Shown: positions 1 to 8,305, numbered from the stretch's first letter. The stretch: DNA of 44,795 bases from Lawsonibacter sp. (GCA_022791075.1 JAAVYL010000020.1:1-44795), one strand, 5' to 3'. Numbers and translations: made by a program. Notes: generated by a model from the letters alone, not told the origin.

Positions 1-437
1 GCAAGCGCCTGGGGGCCAAGACCCTCTTCGCCACCCACTACCACGAGCTCACCGCCCTGGAGGGGGCCGTCCCCGGGGTGAAGAACTACAACATCGCCGC
101 CAAAAAGCGGGGCAGCGACGTGATTTTCCTGCGGAAAATTGTCCGGGGCGGGGCCGACCAGAGCTACGGCGTGGAGGTGGCCAGGCTGGCCGGAGTGCCC
201 GACCGGGTGGTCAAACGGGCCAGGGAGATTCTGGAGGAGCTGGAGTCGGGGAACGGCCCTGTAACCGGCGGGCGGATGATATCCGCCCCTACAGAGGACG
301 TTGCCCAGGTGTCCCTGGGGGACATCGGCGGGGAGTCCGTTTTGAAAAAGCTGCGTATGACCGACGTGAACATCCTCTCCCCCATTGAGGCGCTGAACCT
401 GCTGGCTGAGCTGAAGCAGGACCTGAACGGAGGCTGA
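1..437 (+). CDS. mutS: DNA mismatch repair protein MutS, C-terminal fragment
   Basis: This is the 3' end of mutS; the gene starts left of the window and the reading frame is open from base 3. MutS binds mismatched DNA and uses ATP to recruit MutL. The visible part reads [14 protein letters not shown], the conserved late part of the MutS ATPase domain, then the [13 protein letters not shown] stretch and a helical C-terminal tail. The GTG at 78 given in the ORF track is internal. Residues encoded around bases 267-292 (roughly [11 protein letters not shown]) come from a palindromic repeat also found between genes at about 20.4 kb, so the linker before the last helices carries a repeat-derived insertion. 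mutL follows after about 100 bases, the usual mutSL order. Confidence 0.96.
   Translation, partial: KRLGAKTLFATHYHELTALEGAVPGVKNYNIAAKKRGSDVIFLRKIVRGGADQSYGVEVARLAGVPDRVVKRAREILEELESGNGPVTGGRMISAPTEDVAQVSLGDIGGESVLKKLRMTDVNILSPIEALNLLAELKQDLNGG
267..292 (+). repeat. Palindromic repeat copy inside mutS coding sequence
   Basis: These 26 bases are an exact reverse complement of 20393-20418 and a near match to the second arm at 20438-20463. The core is itself a palindrome (GGGCGGAT, ATGAT-type centre, ATCCGCCC). At 20.4 kb the repeat is intergenic. Here it is translated in frame as part of the C-terminal linker of MutS. The match was found by eye. Confidence 0.85.
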
Positions 438-538
438 GGGGGGAGGCCTGCCCCACAGGACATCCGGACCTGCCGGCCCCCAAGCAGACACGGCTGACCC
501 CGGAATCCCTGCAATATGAGATATAATAGAGGTAATGT

Positions 539-2554
539 ATGCCAAACATCCAAGTATTAGACCCCCATGTGGCCGACCTGATCGCCGCCGGTGAGGTGGT
601 GGAGCGGCCGGCCAGCGTGGCCAAGGAACTGATGGAAAACGCCATCGACGCCGGGGCCTCCGCGGTGACGGTTGAGGTGACCCACGGCGGGCTCACCTTC
701 CTCCGGGTGACCGACGACGGGAAGGGCATCCCCGCCGGTCAGCTGAAGACCGCTTTCCTCCGCCACGCCACCAGCAAGCTGCGCACCGAATATGACCTGG
801 AGGCCATCGGCACCCTGGGCTTCCGGGGGGAAGCCTTGGCGGCCATCGCCGCCGTCTCCCGGGTTGAGGTGCTCAGCCGGACGGCTGACACGGACCTGGG
901 GGCCTCCCTGGCCCTGGAGGGGGGCGTCCCCGGACCTGTGGAGGAGGCGGGCTGTCCCGCAGGCACCACCATGGTGGTGCGGGACCTGTTCTTCAACACC
1001 CCCGCCCGGCTCAAGTTTATGAAAAAAGATGCCGCTGAGGGCGCCGCCGTCTTTGCAGTGGTCCAGCGTGTGGCCCTGTCCCACCCGGAGGTCAGCGTAA
1101 AGTTCATCCGGGACGGGAAGCAGGAGCTGCTCACCCCCGGAGACGGCCAGCTGAGGTCCGCCGTCTACGCCGTGCTGGGCCGGGAACTTGCCCTGGGCTT
1201 CCGGGAGGTGAGGTCCGCCGGAGAGGATATGTCAGTGGACGGCTTTGCCTCCCTGCCCGCCTGCTGCCGGGCCAGCCGGAGCTGGCAGTTCTTCTTCGTC
1301 AACGGCCGCCAGGTGAAATCCCCCCTGATGATGGCCGCCCTGGAGGAGGCGTATAAGAACCAGAGGATGGTGGGCAGGTTCCCCGGCTGCGTCCTCCACC
1401 TCCGGACCAAGCTGAACGCCGTGGATGTAAACGTCCACCCCGCCAAGACCGAGGTGAAGTTTGGCGGGGAACGGGCGGTGTTTTCCGCGGTGTATCACGC
1501 GGTGCTGTCCGCGCTGGAGGGGGCGTCCCACCCCCAGGCGGCCCTGAAAAACACCGAGATTTCCAATGTCCGCCAGCAGGACACCGTCACCCCGAACCAG
1601 ATCCGTATGGGCACGCCCGTCCCCCCCTCGATGGTGGAGGCGGCCCGAATCGCCGGAGGGGAGTCTCCCCGTCCGCCTGCACCTGACAGATCCCCCTCCA
1701 GGGGAGCCAGGGCGCCCTCCTCCGCTGTGGTCCGCGTACATGACAGCAGCTATACACCGCCCGCCCCCGTCCCCCCGCAGGGGCAAAAGCCTCCTTTGGC
1801 AAAGGAGGTGGCGCGGGCAGAGCCCGTGACGGAGGATTGCGTTTCGCGCGGAGAAACATACGAAGTAAAACAGGCTTCTGAGCCTTTGTGTGCTTCGCAC
1901 AGTTCGGCTCCGACGAAATCAAGCCTCAGTCAGCCTGCGGCTGACAGCTCCTTTCAAAAGGAACCTTTTCCGCCTGCGAGCGGGACGGAGGACCTCCCCT
2001 GGCGGGTCGCCGGGGAGGTGCTGAACACCTACATCATCGTGGAGCGGGGGGAGACGGTCTATCTCATCGACAAACACGCCGCCCATGAGCGGATGAACTT
2101 CGACCGGATGAAGGCCGCGGGCTACGACCCCATGGCCCAGACCCTGCTCACCCCGGCTGTCTGCCGTCTGGCCCCGGACCAGCGGGAGGCTCTTCTGGCC
2201 CGGCGGGACCTGCTGGAGGAGTTCGGCTTTGAGGCGGACGAGCTGGGCGAGGACCTGGCGGTGCGCCAGGCCCCCTTCGACATCGACCCGGCGGACATCC
2301 CCGCCGCCCTGGAGGAGCTGGCTCAGCGGCTGCTCACCACTGGGACCGCCGACCCCGCCGCCGCCCGGGATGAGCTGCTCCACACCATGGCCTGCAAGGC
2401 CGCCATTAAGGGCGGCTGGCACAGCGCCCCTCAGGAGCTGGAGCGCATTGCCGCCGCTGTTATGTCCGGCCAGGTAAAGTATTGTCCCCACGGCCGCCCT
2501 GTGGCTGTTGAACTGACCAAAAGGGAGCTGGAAAAGCAGTTTAAACGGGCGTGA
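539..2554 (+). CDS. mutL: DNA mismatch repair endonuclease MutL
   Basis: MutL links mismatch recognition by MutS to strand incision. The N-terminal GHKL ATPase shows ENAIDAGA (about residue 33), DDGKGIP, HATSK and GFRGEAL. The C-terminal domain has the endonuclease signature at about residue 513, read as DKHAAHERMNFD, plus ACKAAIKGG and CPHGRP with FKR at the extreme end, so this is a nicking-type MutL. Compared with the DQHA(X)2E(X)4E consensus it has K for Q and D for the last E. The linker between the domains (about residues 360-480) is long, and much of it is read from palindromic repeat-like DNA. The start ATG has a GAGGTAAT-like site just upstream. At 671 aa it is slightly longer than the B. 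subtilis protein, mostly in the linker. Confidence 0.97.
   Translation: MPNIQVLDPHVADLIAAGEVVERPASVAKELMENAIDAGASAVTVEVTHGGLTFLRVTDDGKGIPAGQLKTAFLRHATSKLRTEYDLEAIGTLGFRGEALAAIAAVSRVEVLSRTADTDLGASLALEGGVPGPVEEAGCPAGTTMVVRDLFFNTPARLKFMKKDAAEGAAVFAVVQRVALSHPEVSVKFIRDGKQELLTPGDGQLRSAVYAVLGRELALGFREVRSAGEDMSVDGFASLPACCRASRSWQFFFVNGRQVKSPLMMAALEEAYKNQRMVGRFPGCVLHLRTKLNAVDVNVHPAKTEVKFGGERAVFSAVYHAVLSALEGASHPQAALKNTEISNVRQQDTVTPNQIRMGTPVPPSMVEAARIAGGESPRPPAPDRSPSRGARAPSSAVVRVHDSSYTPPAPVPPQGQKPPLAKEVARAEPVTEDCVSRGETYEVKQASEPLCASHSSAPTKSSLSQPAADSSFQKEPFPPASGTEDLPWRVAGEVLNTYIIVERGETVYLIDKHAAHERMNFDRMKAAGYDPMAQTLLTPAVCRLAPDQREALLARRDLLEEFGFEADELGEDLAVRQAPFDIDPADIPAALEELAQRLLTTGTADPAAARDELLHTMACKAAIKGGWHSAPQELERIAAAVMSGQVKYCPHGRPVAVELTKRELEKQFKRA
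1776..1972 (+). repeat. Repeat-like palindromes translated in the MutL linker
   Basis: This stretch inside mutL is packed with short perfect palindromes: CCTCCTTT-GGC-AAAGGAGG at 1790-1808, CGGGC-AGA-GCCCG just after, GTCAGCC-TGC-GGCTGAC at 1929-1945 and a CTCCTTTCAAAAGGA unit. Together they resemble intergenic repeat units I associate with Oscillospiraceae/Lachnospiraceae genomes; that link is from memory. The frame stays open and adds about 65 residues to the non-conserved linker. No second copy of this unit was seen in the window. Confidence 0.55.
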
Positions 2555-2567
2555 GAGGAGGGTTTCC

Positions 2568-3230
2568 ATGTCCTGGAACGAATGTCTCTATCAGTACCAC
2601 AAAAAATATGGCGGGCAGCTTCTGGCCGGCGGGAGCGACGACGGCCTGCTGGTCTTTACCTGGAGGGACCGGCCCCTGGCTGTTGATTTGTCCGCGGAGG
2701 GCGGCGCCCGGGGCGGCACGTTCCGCTATGTTCGGGCCCGCATTCCTGTCGCCCTGGACAAGCCCTACAGTCTGACCATCGGCCCGAAAAAGCTGCTGTC
2801 CGGCGGGGTGAACGCAGTCCTACGGGCCGTGCCCAGCCTGCCGGAGACCGGCCTCCTGCCCTCTGACTTCGGCTTTCCCGAGATCACCCGGCAGCGTCTG
2901 ATCCGCTCTGACAACTACGACTTCACCAAGCTGGTGCTGGGCAGCCTGGACCTCCGCAGCGCTCTGCTGGCCTGCCCGGAGGACCGGGTGAAGGTTCGCC
3001 CCGGCCCGGGGGAGGAGAGCCTGATTACCGTCTCCACAGCCTCCCCCGTCAGCGGCGGCATCTTTGATGACGACGGGGACTGGTCCCTGTCCGATGTGAC
3101 AGACACCGCCGGGCAGAGGGTGGCAGGCAGCGCCGCTCAGCAGGCGGAGCTGGCGTTTTTCCCGCGGCTGGACCGCTTTCTGAACCTGGCCCGGACGGCG
3201 TACGACGCCCTTACGCAGTGGCGGATGTAA
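2568..3230 (+). CDS. Hypothetical protein between mutL and miaA
   Basis: This 220 aa protein starts 13 bases after mutL, with GAGGAGGG before its ATG. I do not recognise a family. It appears soluble: there is no signal peptide or membrane segment. It starts MSWNECLYQYHKKYGG, has a middle part predicted to be mixed beta strands and ends with a helical FLNLARTAYDALTQWRM. The acidic run FDDDGD lies near residue 165. Tight spacing on both sides puts it in one transcription unit with mutL and miaA. A role in DNA or RNA maintenance is possible from context only. Confidence 0.8.
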   Translation: MSWNECLYQYHKKYGGQLLAGGSDDGLLVFTWRDRPLAVDLSAEGGARGGTFRYVRARIPVALDKPYSLTIGPKKLLSGGVNAVLRAVPSLPETGLLPSDFGFPEITRQRLIRSDNYDFTKLVLGSLDLRSALLACPEDRVKVRPGPGEESLITVSTASPVSGGIFDDDGDWSLSDVTDTAGQRVAGSAAQQAELAFFPRLDRFLNLARTAYDALTQWRM

Positions 3231-3266
3231 CCCCCTATTGACATTTATCCCCAAGGAGGCGATGGC

Positions 3267-4208
3267 GTGCCCCCCAAAGTCTTAGTTATAAACGGTCCCA
3301 CTGCCTCGGGCAAGACCTGGCTGGCCGTGGAACTGGCCAAGGCCCGCGGCGGCGAGGTGGTATCCGCCGACTCCATGCAGATATACCGCCGCATGGACAT
3401 CGGCACCGCCAAGCCCACGCAGGAGGAGATGCAGGGCGTCCCCCACCACATGATTGACGTGGCGGACCCGGAGGAGGACTTCTCCGCCGCCCGGTATGTG
3501 GACATGGCCGCCCGCTGTGTGGACGAAATCCTCTCCCGGGGAAGGCTGCCCATTTTGGCGGGGGGCACGGGGCTCTACATTGACTCCCTCCTTTCCGGCC
3601 GGACCTTCGCCGCCTTTGACGAGGACAGCTCCCTCCGTTCCGAGCTGGAGGCCCGATACGCCCGGGAGGGCGGAGCCGCCCTTCTGGCCCAGCTGGCCAA
3701 GGCCGACCCGGAGGCCGCCGCCCGGCTCCACCCCAACGACGCCAAGCGCGTTGTCCGGGCCCTGGAGGTATGGCTGTCCACGGGCCGGACCATCACCGAG
3801 CACAACCGGGCGACCAGGGCCGTTCCCCCTCGCTACGACGCCCTCACCCTCACCCTGGACTTTGAACGCCGGGAGGACATGTGGAACCGCATCGACCGGC
3901 GGGTGGACCGGATGATGGCCGCCGGGCTGGCGGAGGAGGTACGCGCCCTTTTAGACAGCGGAGTGCCGGAGCGGTGCACCGCCATGCAGGCCATCGGCTA
4001 TAAGGAGCTGGCCGCCGCCCTGCGGGGCAGCGGCGATCTCTCCGCCGCCGTACAGGAGGTAAAGCTGCGCTCCCGGCAGTACGCCAAGCGGCAACGCACC
4101 TGGTTCCGGCGCAGTCAGACGGCCAAACGGCTTCTGTGGGGGCCTGTCCCAAATTTGAGTCAGGCGCTCCAGACTTCGACAGCATATTTGGAAGAATTTG
4201 GTATATGA
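3267..4208 (+). CDS. miaA: tRNA dimethylallyltransferase MiaA
   Basis: MiaA transfers a dimethylallyl group from DMAPP to N6 of A37 in tRNAs reading codons that start with U. The protein has the P-loop GPTASGKT at the N terminus, the SADSMQIYR and GTAKPT motifs, GGTGLYI near residue 100 and the C-terminal RQYAKRQRTWFRR tRNA-binding stretch. Its 313 aa length is normal. The start is GTG: AAGGAGG at 3253-3259 is well placed for it, and the nearby ATG at 3262 is out of frame. It is followed by hfq, a common miaA-hfq order. Confidence 0.97.
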   Translation: MPPKVLVINGPTASGKTWLAVELAKARGGEVVSADSMQIYRRMDIGTAKPTQEEMQGVPHHMIDVADPEEDFSAARYVDMAARCVDEILSRGRLPILAGGTGLYIDSLLSGRTFAAFDEDSSLRSELEARYAREGGAALLAQLAKADPEAAARLHPNDAKRVVRALEVWLSTGRTITEHNRATRAVPPRYDALTLTLDFERREDMWNRIDRRVDRMMAAGLAEEVRALLDSGVPERCTAMQAIGYKELAAALRGSGDLSAAVQEVKLRSRQYAKRQRTWFRRSQTAKRLLWGPVPNLSQALQTSTAYLEEFGI

Positions 4209-4274
4209 TGGTAGCACTCAAAGGGCACACAGGCTGCCGGCCTCCGCCCTTAAAAGAAAAAAGGAGTGCTACTT

Positions 4275-4523
4275 ATGTCAAACACACAGAAAACCAACAA
4301 CCTTCAGGACATTTTCCTCACTCAGGCCCGCCGGGAGCGGCGAAATGTCACCATGTTTCTGATGAATGGCTTTCAAATGCGGGGCTACGTCTCCGGTTTT
4401 GACGCTTTCACGGTCGTTCTTGTAAGCGACGGAAAGCAGCAGATCATTTATAAACATGCCATCTCCACCATTGTCCCGGAGCGCCCCATCCCCCTGAGCG
4501 ATGCGGGGGAGACGGGCGCGTAG
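4275..4523 (+). CDS. hfq: RNA chaperone Hfq
   Basis: Hfq forms a hexameric Sm-like ring that helps small RNAs pair with mRNAs. The Sm1 region ([19 protein letters not shown]) and the Sm2 signature YKHAISTI are clear. The ORF track begins at a GTG three codons earlier, but that GTG overlaps the AAGGAG ribosome site, so the ATG at 4275 giving 82 aa is preferred. It ends with TAG, which matters for the serS amber codon because it shows TAG serving as a stop in this genome. It lies 66 bases after miaA. Confidence 0.96.
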   Translation: MSNTQKTNNLQDIFLTQARRERRNVTMFLMNGFQMRGYVSGFDAFTVVLVSDGKQQIIYKHAISTIVPERPIPLSDAGETGA

Positions 4524-4581
4524 CAGGAGCTTTCTCCGTTTTCACAGCGGGCCCGACCTGCATCCAGAAAGAGAGAACCCT

Positions 4582-5868
4582 ATGAAGCAAGGAAAACCCC
4601 TTATTACCTTTGTGATTCTGATTTTAGCGGCCACCGTCGCCCTCTATTTCGGATACTATGTTTACAACTTTTTTTACGAGCCCTATCACACCGCCCAGGT
4701 CTACTCCTACACCGCACATGACAGTGTGGCGGCGGAGGGTCTGGTGGTCCGTCAGGCCCGGCTGCTCTCCTCCCCCTCCGGCATTCTGGAGGTCACCCGG
4801 ACCGAGGGGGAGAAGGTGGGCATTGGGCAGCAGATTGCCCTGGTCTATCGGGACAGCCAGGCCCAGGCCAATCAGACCGTGATCGAGGAGCTGACCATGG
4901 AGGTGGAGCTGCTGGAGGAGGCGGTCGCCCAGACCGGCGATTTGGAGTCCGCCGCCCGCCTGGATGAGGACATTCTCCAGGCTGTGGTCAGCCTGCGGGC
5001 CTCCTATGCCCTGGGGGACTACACCCAGTTGCGCTCCCAGGTGATGGAGGTAAAAAGCAGTGTGCTGAAGCGGGGCTACACCTATGGCGACGGGCTGACT
5101 GTCACCGATTTGTCCGCCCAGCTCCGGGAGCTGAAGAGCCAGCTGGCCGTCCTCAGCCGCCAGTCCGCCCAGGCCACCACCCGGGTTACCGCCCCGGAGC
5201 CCGGCGTGTTCTCCAATTTGGTGGACGGCTATGAGTCCCGCCTCACTCCGGAGACCCTGCGCCAGCTCACCCCCGCCTCCCTTCAGGAGCTGATTGACAG
5301 CCCCGCAGGCGAGGACAGCGGCTCTATGGGCAAGCTGATCACCTCAGACACCTGGTATTTTGCCGCCAATCTCCCCGAGCAGTCCGCCGGCCGGCTGACC
5401 GTTGGACGGCCGGCCACCCTGCGTTTTTCCGGCGAGCTGAACCGGGACGTGGAGATGACTGTGGACCGCATCGGTCCCACCCAGGACGGAAAAACCCTGG
5501 TGGTCTTCTCCTCAAACCGCTATCTCACCCTCACCACACTGCTGCGCCACCAGACCGTAGAGCTGATTTTCGACAGCTATTCCGGTCTGCGCATCCCCAA
5601 GGAGGCCCTGCGTCTGGAGAAATATCAGCCCTCCGACTCCTCCGGTACCAGCTCCTCCGGCACCAGCAGCTCCGCCGAAAGCAGCCGGGTGGGGGTATAC
5701 GCCCTGATCAATGGGCGGGCAGAATTCCGTGAGGTATCCATTGTCCACGAGGGCAGTGATTACTATGTGGTCTCCCCCGTGGCCGCAGGACGAAAGCTCC
5801 TCCGGGCCGGAGACACCATTATTACCTACGGCACCGGCCTCCAGGACGGCCTTCTGCTGGAGGGCTGA
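4582..5868 (+). CDS. HlyD-like membrane-anchored protein
   Basis: This 428 aa protein has one N-terminal membrane segment (ITFVILILAATVALYFGYYVY). It is followed outside by a lipoyl/HlyD-like half hairpin (SGILEVTRTEGEKVGIGQQI), a coiled coil of about 90 residues, and a beta-rich domain with a Ser/Thr-rich linker (SSGTSSSGTSSS). Such architecture is typical of periplasmic adaptor (HlyD/MFP) subunits. Here there is no transporter next to it; the neighbours are hfq, ylmE, sepF and divIVA, so a cell-envelope or division role is possible, but that is inference. The upstream 27 codons in the ORF track lack a ribosome site; AGAAAGAGAG precedes the chosen ATG. Confidence 0.85.
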   Translation: MKQGKPLITFVILILAATVALYFGYYVYNFFYEPYHTAQVYSYTAHDSVAAEGLVVRQARLLSSPSGILEVTRTEGEKVGIGQQIALVYRDSQAQANQTVIEELTMEVELLEEAVAQTGDLESAARLDEDILQAVVSLRASYALGDYTQLRSQVMEVKSSVLKRGYTYGDGLTVTDLSAQLRELKSQLAVLSRQSAQATTRVTAPEPGVFSNLVDGYESRLTPETLRQLTPASLQELIDSPAGEDSGSMGKLITSDTWYFAANLPEQSAGRLTVGRPATLRFSGELNRDVEMTVDRIGPTQDGKTLVVFSSNRYLTLTTLLRHQTVELIFDSYSGLRIPKEALRLEKYQPSDSSGTSSSGTSSSAESSRVGVYALINGRAEFREVSIVHEGSDYYVVSPVAAGRKLLRAGDTIITYGTGLQDGLLLEG

Positions 5869-5915
5869 CCATCCCAGCACAAACATCAATTTCCATTGCA
5901 GAAAGAAGAGATAAT

Positions 5916-6626
5916 ATGGATCTGTCCCAAAACGTGAGCGCGGTCCAGGCGCGGATCGCCGCCGCTGCCTCCGCCGCCGGACGCAGGCCGGAGGAGATCA
6001 CCCTTTGCGCCGCCACCAAGGTGCAGACAGACGAGACAATCCGGGCCGCCATCGCCGCCGGGATTCGCCTGTGCGGGGAGAACCGGGTGCAGGAGCTCAC
6101 CGCACATCAGGAGGCCAACGCCTATGCTGGCGCCGACGTCCACTTTATTGGCCATCTTCAGACCAACAAGGTCCGCCAGGTGGTGGGCCGGGTCTCTCTG
6201 ATCCACTCTGTGGACTCTGAAAGGCTGCTCCGGGCGATTGACAGCCAGGCAGAAAGGCTGGAGATGGTCCAGGACATTCTGCTGGAGGTGAACATCGGCC
6301 GCGAAGCGAGCAAGGGAGGCATTTCCCCGGAGGCCCTTCCCGCCCTTGCCGTTCTGGCCCTGCAGTCCCCCCATGTCCGCCTGCGCGGATTGATGGCAAT
6401 CCCGCCAGCCGCAGTGCTTCCCGGGGCCAACCGAAAATATTTTTCAGAAATGTACCATCTTTTTGTTGACATAATGAAGGAAATGTCGGATAATCATAAT
6501 GTAATGGACTGTCTTTCTATGGGCATGAGCGCCGACTATGAGGATGCCATCGCGGAGGGAGCCACCCTGGTCCGGGTGGGCTCCGCCCTCTTTGGTCCCC
6601 GCCCCCCCATGGGCACCCCACGCTGA
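5916..6626 (+). CDS. ylmE: YggS/YlmE family PLP homeostasis protein
   Basis: This 236 aa protein belongs to the PLPBP family, which binds pyridoxal phosphate on a lysine and keeps the free vitamer pool in balance without known catalysis. Visible features are CAATKVQ with the PLP lysine at about residue 33, GENRVQE, HFIGHLQTNK, IHSVDS, LLEVNIG, LRGLMAIPP and the C-terminal CLSMGMSADYEDAIAEGATLVRVGSALFG. The family's normal neighbour in Firmicutes is sepF, and sepF is next here. A purine-rich AGAAAGAAGAGA lies upstream of the ATG. Confidence 0.95.
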   Translation: MDLSQNVSAVQARIAAAASAAGRRPEEITLCAATKVQTDETIRAAIAAGIRLCGENRVQELTAHQEANAYAGADVHFIGHLQTNKVRQVVGRVSLIHSVDSERLLRAIDSQAERLEMVQDILLEVNIGREASKGGISPEALPALAVLALQSPHVRLRGLMAIPPAAVLPGANRKYFSEMYHLFVDIMKEMSDNHNVMDCLSMGMSADYEDAIAEGATLVRVGSALFGPRPPMGTPR

Positions 6627-6699
6627 CGGCCCCCTCTGCCCTGTTTGCCCTATACACATTTTTGTACACCTTGTACACCGGAGAAAAGAGGATTATCTT

Positions 6700-7224
6700 A
6701 TGGGAATCTTTGATGAGTTTAAACGCCTGGCCCGCCCGTATGAGGATGAGGAAGAGGACGACTACGATGATTTTGATATCTCTCCCCGTCCGGTAGAGCG
6801 CCGGGAGCGGGAGCGTCCCGAGCGGATTGACCGTGAGCGCGACCGCGACCGTGACCGTATCCCCCGTGACAGCGGCTACAGCAGCTATCCCCCCCCCGCT
6901 CCCGAGGAGGAGCGCCGCAGCAACAAGGTGGTCAATATCCGGGCCGCCACCCAGCTTCAGGTGGTTCTGGTCAAGCCCGAGCGGTTTGAGGACGCGTCCT
7001 CCATTGCGGACCACCTGCGGGAGAAGCGCACCGTAGTGCTGAACCTGGAGTCCACCAACGGCGAGATTGCCCGCCGGGTGCTGGACTTTTTGGCCGGCGT
7101 GTCCTATGCCCAGGACGGCAAAATTAAAAAGGTGGCCATCTCCACCTACATCATCACCCCCTATAATGTGGACATCCTGGGTGACCTTATTGATGAGCTA
7201 GAGAACAACGGACTGTACTTTTAA
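6700..7224 (+). CDS. sepF: Cell division protein SepF
   Basis: SepF bundles FtsZ filaments and tethers them to the membrane. The N-terminal MGIFDEFKRLA forms the typical amphipathic membrane-binding helix. Next comes a charged, disordered linker with an Arg-Asp repeat (RERDRDRDRI), then the DUF552 core from about residue 75 (VVNIRAATQLQVVLVKPERFEDA, ANGEIARR-like region, VSYAQDGKIKKVA). The start at 6700 has AAAAGAGGA upstream; the longer frame in the track runs into ylmE. It is 174 aa, a usual length. Confidence 0.95.
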   Translation: MGIFDEFKRLARPYEDEEEDDYDDFDISPRPVERRERERPERIDRERDRDRDRIPRDSGYSSYPPPAPEEERRSNKVVNIRAATQLQVVLVKPERFEDASSIADHLREKRTVVLNLESTNGEIARRVLDFLAGVSYAQDGKIKKVAISTYIITPYNVDILGDLIDELENNGLYF

Positions 7225-7232
7225 GGAGGAAT

Positions 7233-7322
7233 ATGTCTGTCTGTAGAGGTCGGCGTCCTCGCCGGTCTCTGTTCGCGGTCAGGCAGCCAGGCGGGCTGCC
7301 AGAAAGGGCGGCCCTTACATAG
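7233..7322 (+). CDS. Candidate 29-codon small ORF with strong ribosome site
   Basis: Directly after the sepF stop, AAGGAGGAAT sits at ideal distance before an ATG that opens a 29 aa Arg-rich frame (MSVCRGRRPRRSLF...). The stretch also carries a GGCAGCC/GGCTGCC hairpin. In many Firmicutes ylmG and ylmH lie between sepF and divIVA; here there is only this 118-base gap. It may be a real small gene, a translated leader, or just a leftover ribosome site. No homology is known to me. Confidence 0.3.
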   Translation: MSVCRGRRPRRSLFAVRQPGGLPERAALT

Positions 7323-7342
7323 AGAGCTGGAGGAACCACATC

Positions 7343-8125
7343 ATGCTTACACCACAGGAAGTATCCGAGCGCGCTTTTCAGAAAGCGTCCTTTGGCGGCT
7401 ATAATATGGCCCAGGTGGATGAGTTTTTAGACATCCTGACTGGGGACTATTCTGCGCTGTTCAACGAAAACGCAGTGCTGAAGAACAAGATGAAGGTGCT
7501 GGTGGACAAGGTAGAGGAGTACCGCTCTACAGAGGAGGCCATGCGCAAAGCCCTGATGGCCGCCCAGCGGATGGCCGATGACCTGGTGAAGGAGGCCGAA
7601 CAGAAGAAGTCTGAGCTGCTGGCCCAGGCGGAGCAGGAGCTGCGGAACCGTCAGGCCGCTATCGCAAGGGATATGCAGGCGGAGGAATACCGTCTGCAGC
7701 AGGTTCAGCAGGAGACCGCCGCCTATGTGGAAAAGGTCCGGGCCCTCCACGCCAAGGAGGAGGAATACCTGTCCCGGCTGGAGGACCTGTGTCCTCCTGA
7801 CGCCAAGCCCCACGTGGAGACGGTGGATGAGAAGGTCTCTGAGATTGACGACAATGTTCAGCGCCTGCTGGCCCAGGCCATGGAGGCCGCTGCCGCGGAA
7901 AATCTGCGGGCCAAAGCCGCTGAGGAGGAGCAGGACCTGACCGACACTGCGGAGTTTGCCCCTGTCTCCGCGTTGGAACAGGAGGAGGAACCGCCCCGCC
8001 CCTTCCAGGACCAGGAGGAGGACGGCTATGACGACTACAGCGACGACGACCCGCCTCCCCCCTCCTCCGGCAGCCGCATCAATTTCGGCGAGCTCCAGTT
8101 TGGCCGGGACTATGAAATTACCTGA
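7343..8125 (+). CDS. divIVA: DivIVA domain cell division/polarity protein
   Basis: DivIVA binds curved membrane at poles and septa and places other division factors. The N-terminal domain (MLTPQEVSERAFQKASFGGYNMAQVDEFLD) has the diagnostic GY..AQVDEFLD pattern, followed by a long coiled coil (about residues 30-190) and an acidic, disordered C-terminal tail ending with FGELQFGRDYEIT. GGAGGAACC precedes the ATG. It is 260 aa and follows sepF, the usual ylm-sepF-divIVA arrangement. Confidence 0.94.
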   Translation: MLTPQEVSERAFQKASFGGYNMAQVDEFLDILTGDYSALFNENAVLKNKMKVLVDKVEEYRSTEEAMRKALMAAQRMADDLVKEAEQKKSELLAQAEQELRNRQAAIARDMQAEEYRLQQVQQETAAYVEKVRALHAKEEEYLSRLEDLCPPDAKPHVETVDEKVSEIDDNVQRLLAQAMEAAAAENLRAKAAEEEQDLTDTAEFAPVSALEQEEEPPRPFQDQEEDGYDDYSDDDPPPPSSGSRINFGELQFGRDYEIT

Positions 8126-8228
8126 CAGGCGCGGCCTCTGCCCGCTCAGATAGGACAAGGGCGCTGCTATGCGCTATAAGCTCGCCCCATAACATCATTT
8201 CTCCAAATATTTTTACAAATGCCACACA

Positions 8229-8253
8229 CCCCTCCCCCATCCGGGGGCAGGGG
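8229..8253 (+). other. GC-rich hairpin before mfd
   Basis: CCCCT-CCCCC, loop ATCC, GGGGG-C-AGGGG forms a strong stem with one bulge in the divIVA-mfd gap. It lacks a T-run, so it is not a clear rho-independent terminator. It could slow transcription between the division genes and mfd. Confidence 0.35.
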
Positions 8254-8289
8254 CGTTGTCGCGTCTCCATTCTCTGTCAAAAATCGAGG

Positions 8290-8305
8290 TGTTCCACGTG
8301 AAACT
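8290..8305 (+). promoter_or_regulatory. parS-like ParB binding site over the mfd start
   Basis: TGTTCCACGTGAAACT matches the Firmicute parS consensus TGTTNCACGTGAAACA at all defined positions except the last base. The GTG proposed as the mfd start is the right half of its CACGTG centre. A perfect parS lies at 26129 and a one-mismatch copy at 23668, and ParB is encoded in the window, so the site is probably real. Confidence 0.65.

Noticed and set aside
521-528. TATAAT just before mutL
   Set aside because: It lies only about 11 bases from the start codon, has no -35 at proper spacing and overlaps the ribosome site region.
3235-3260. TTGACA before miaA as a -35 box
   Set aside because: No -10 follows, and the ribosome site starts within 12 bases.
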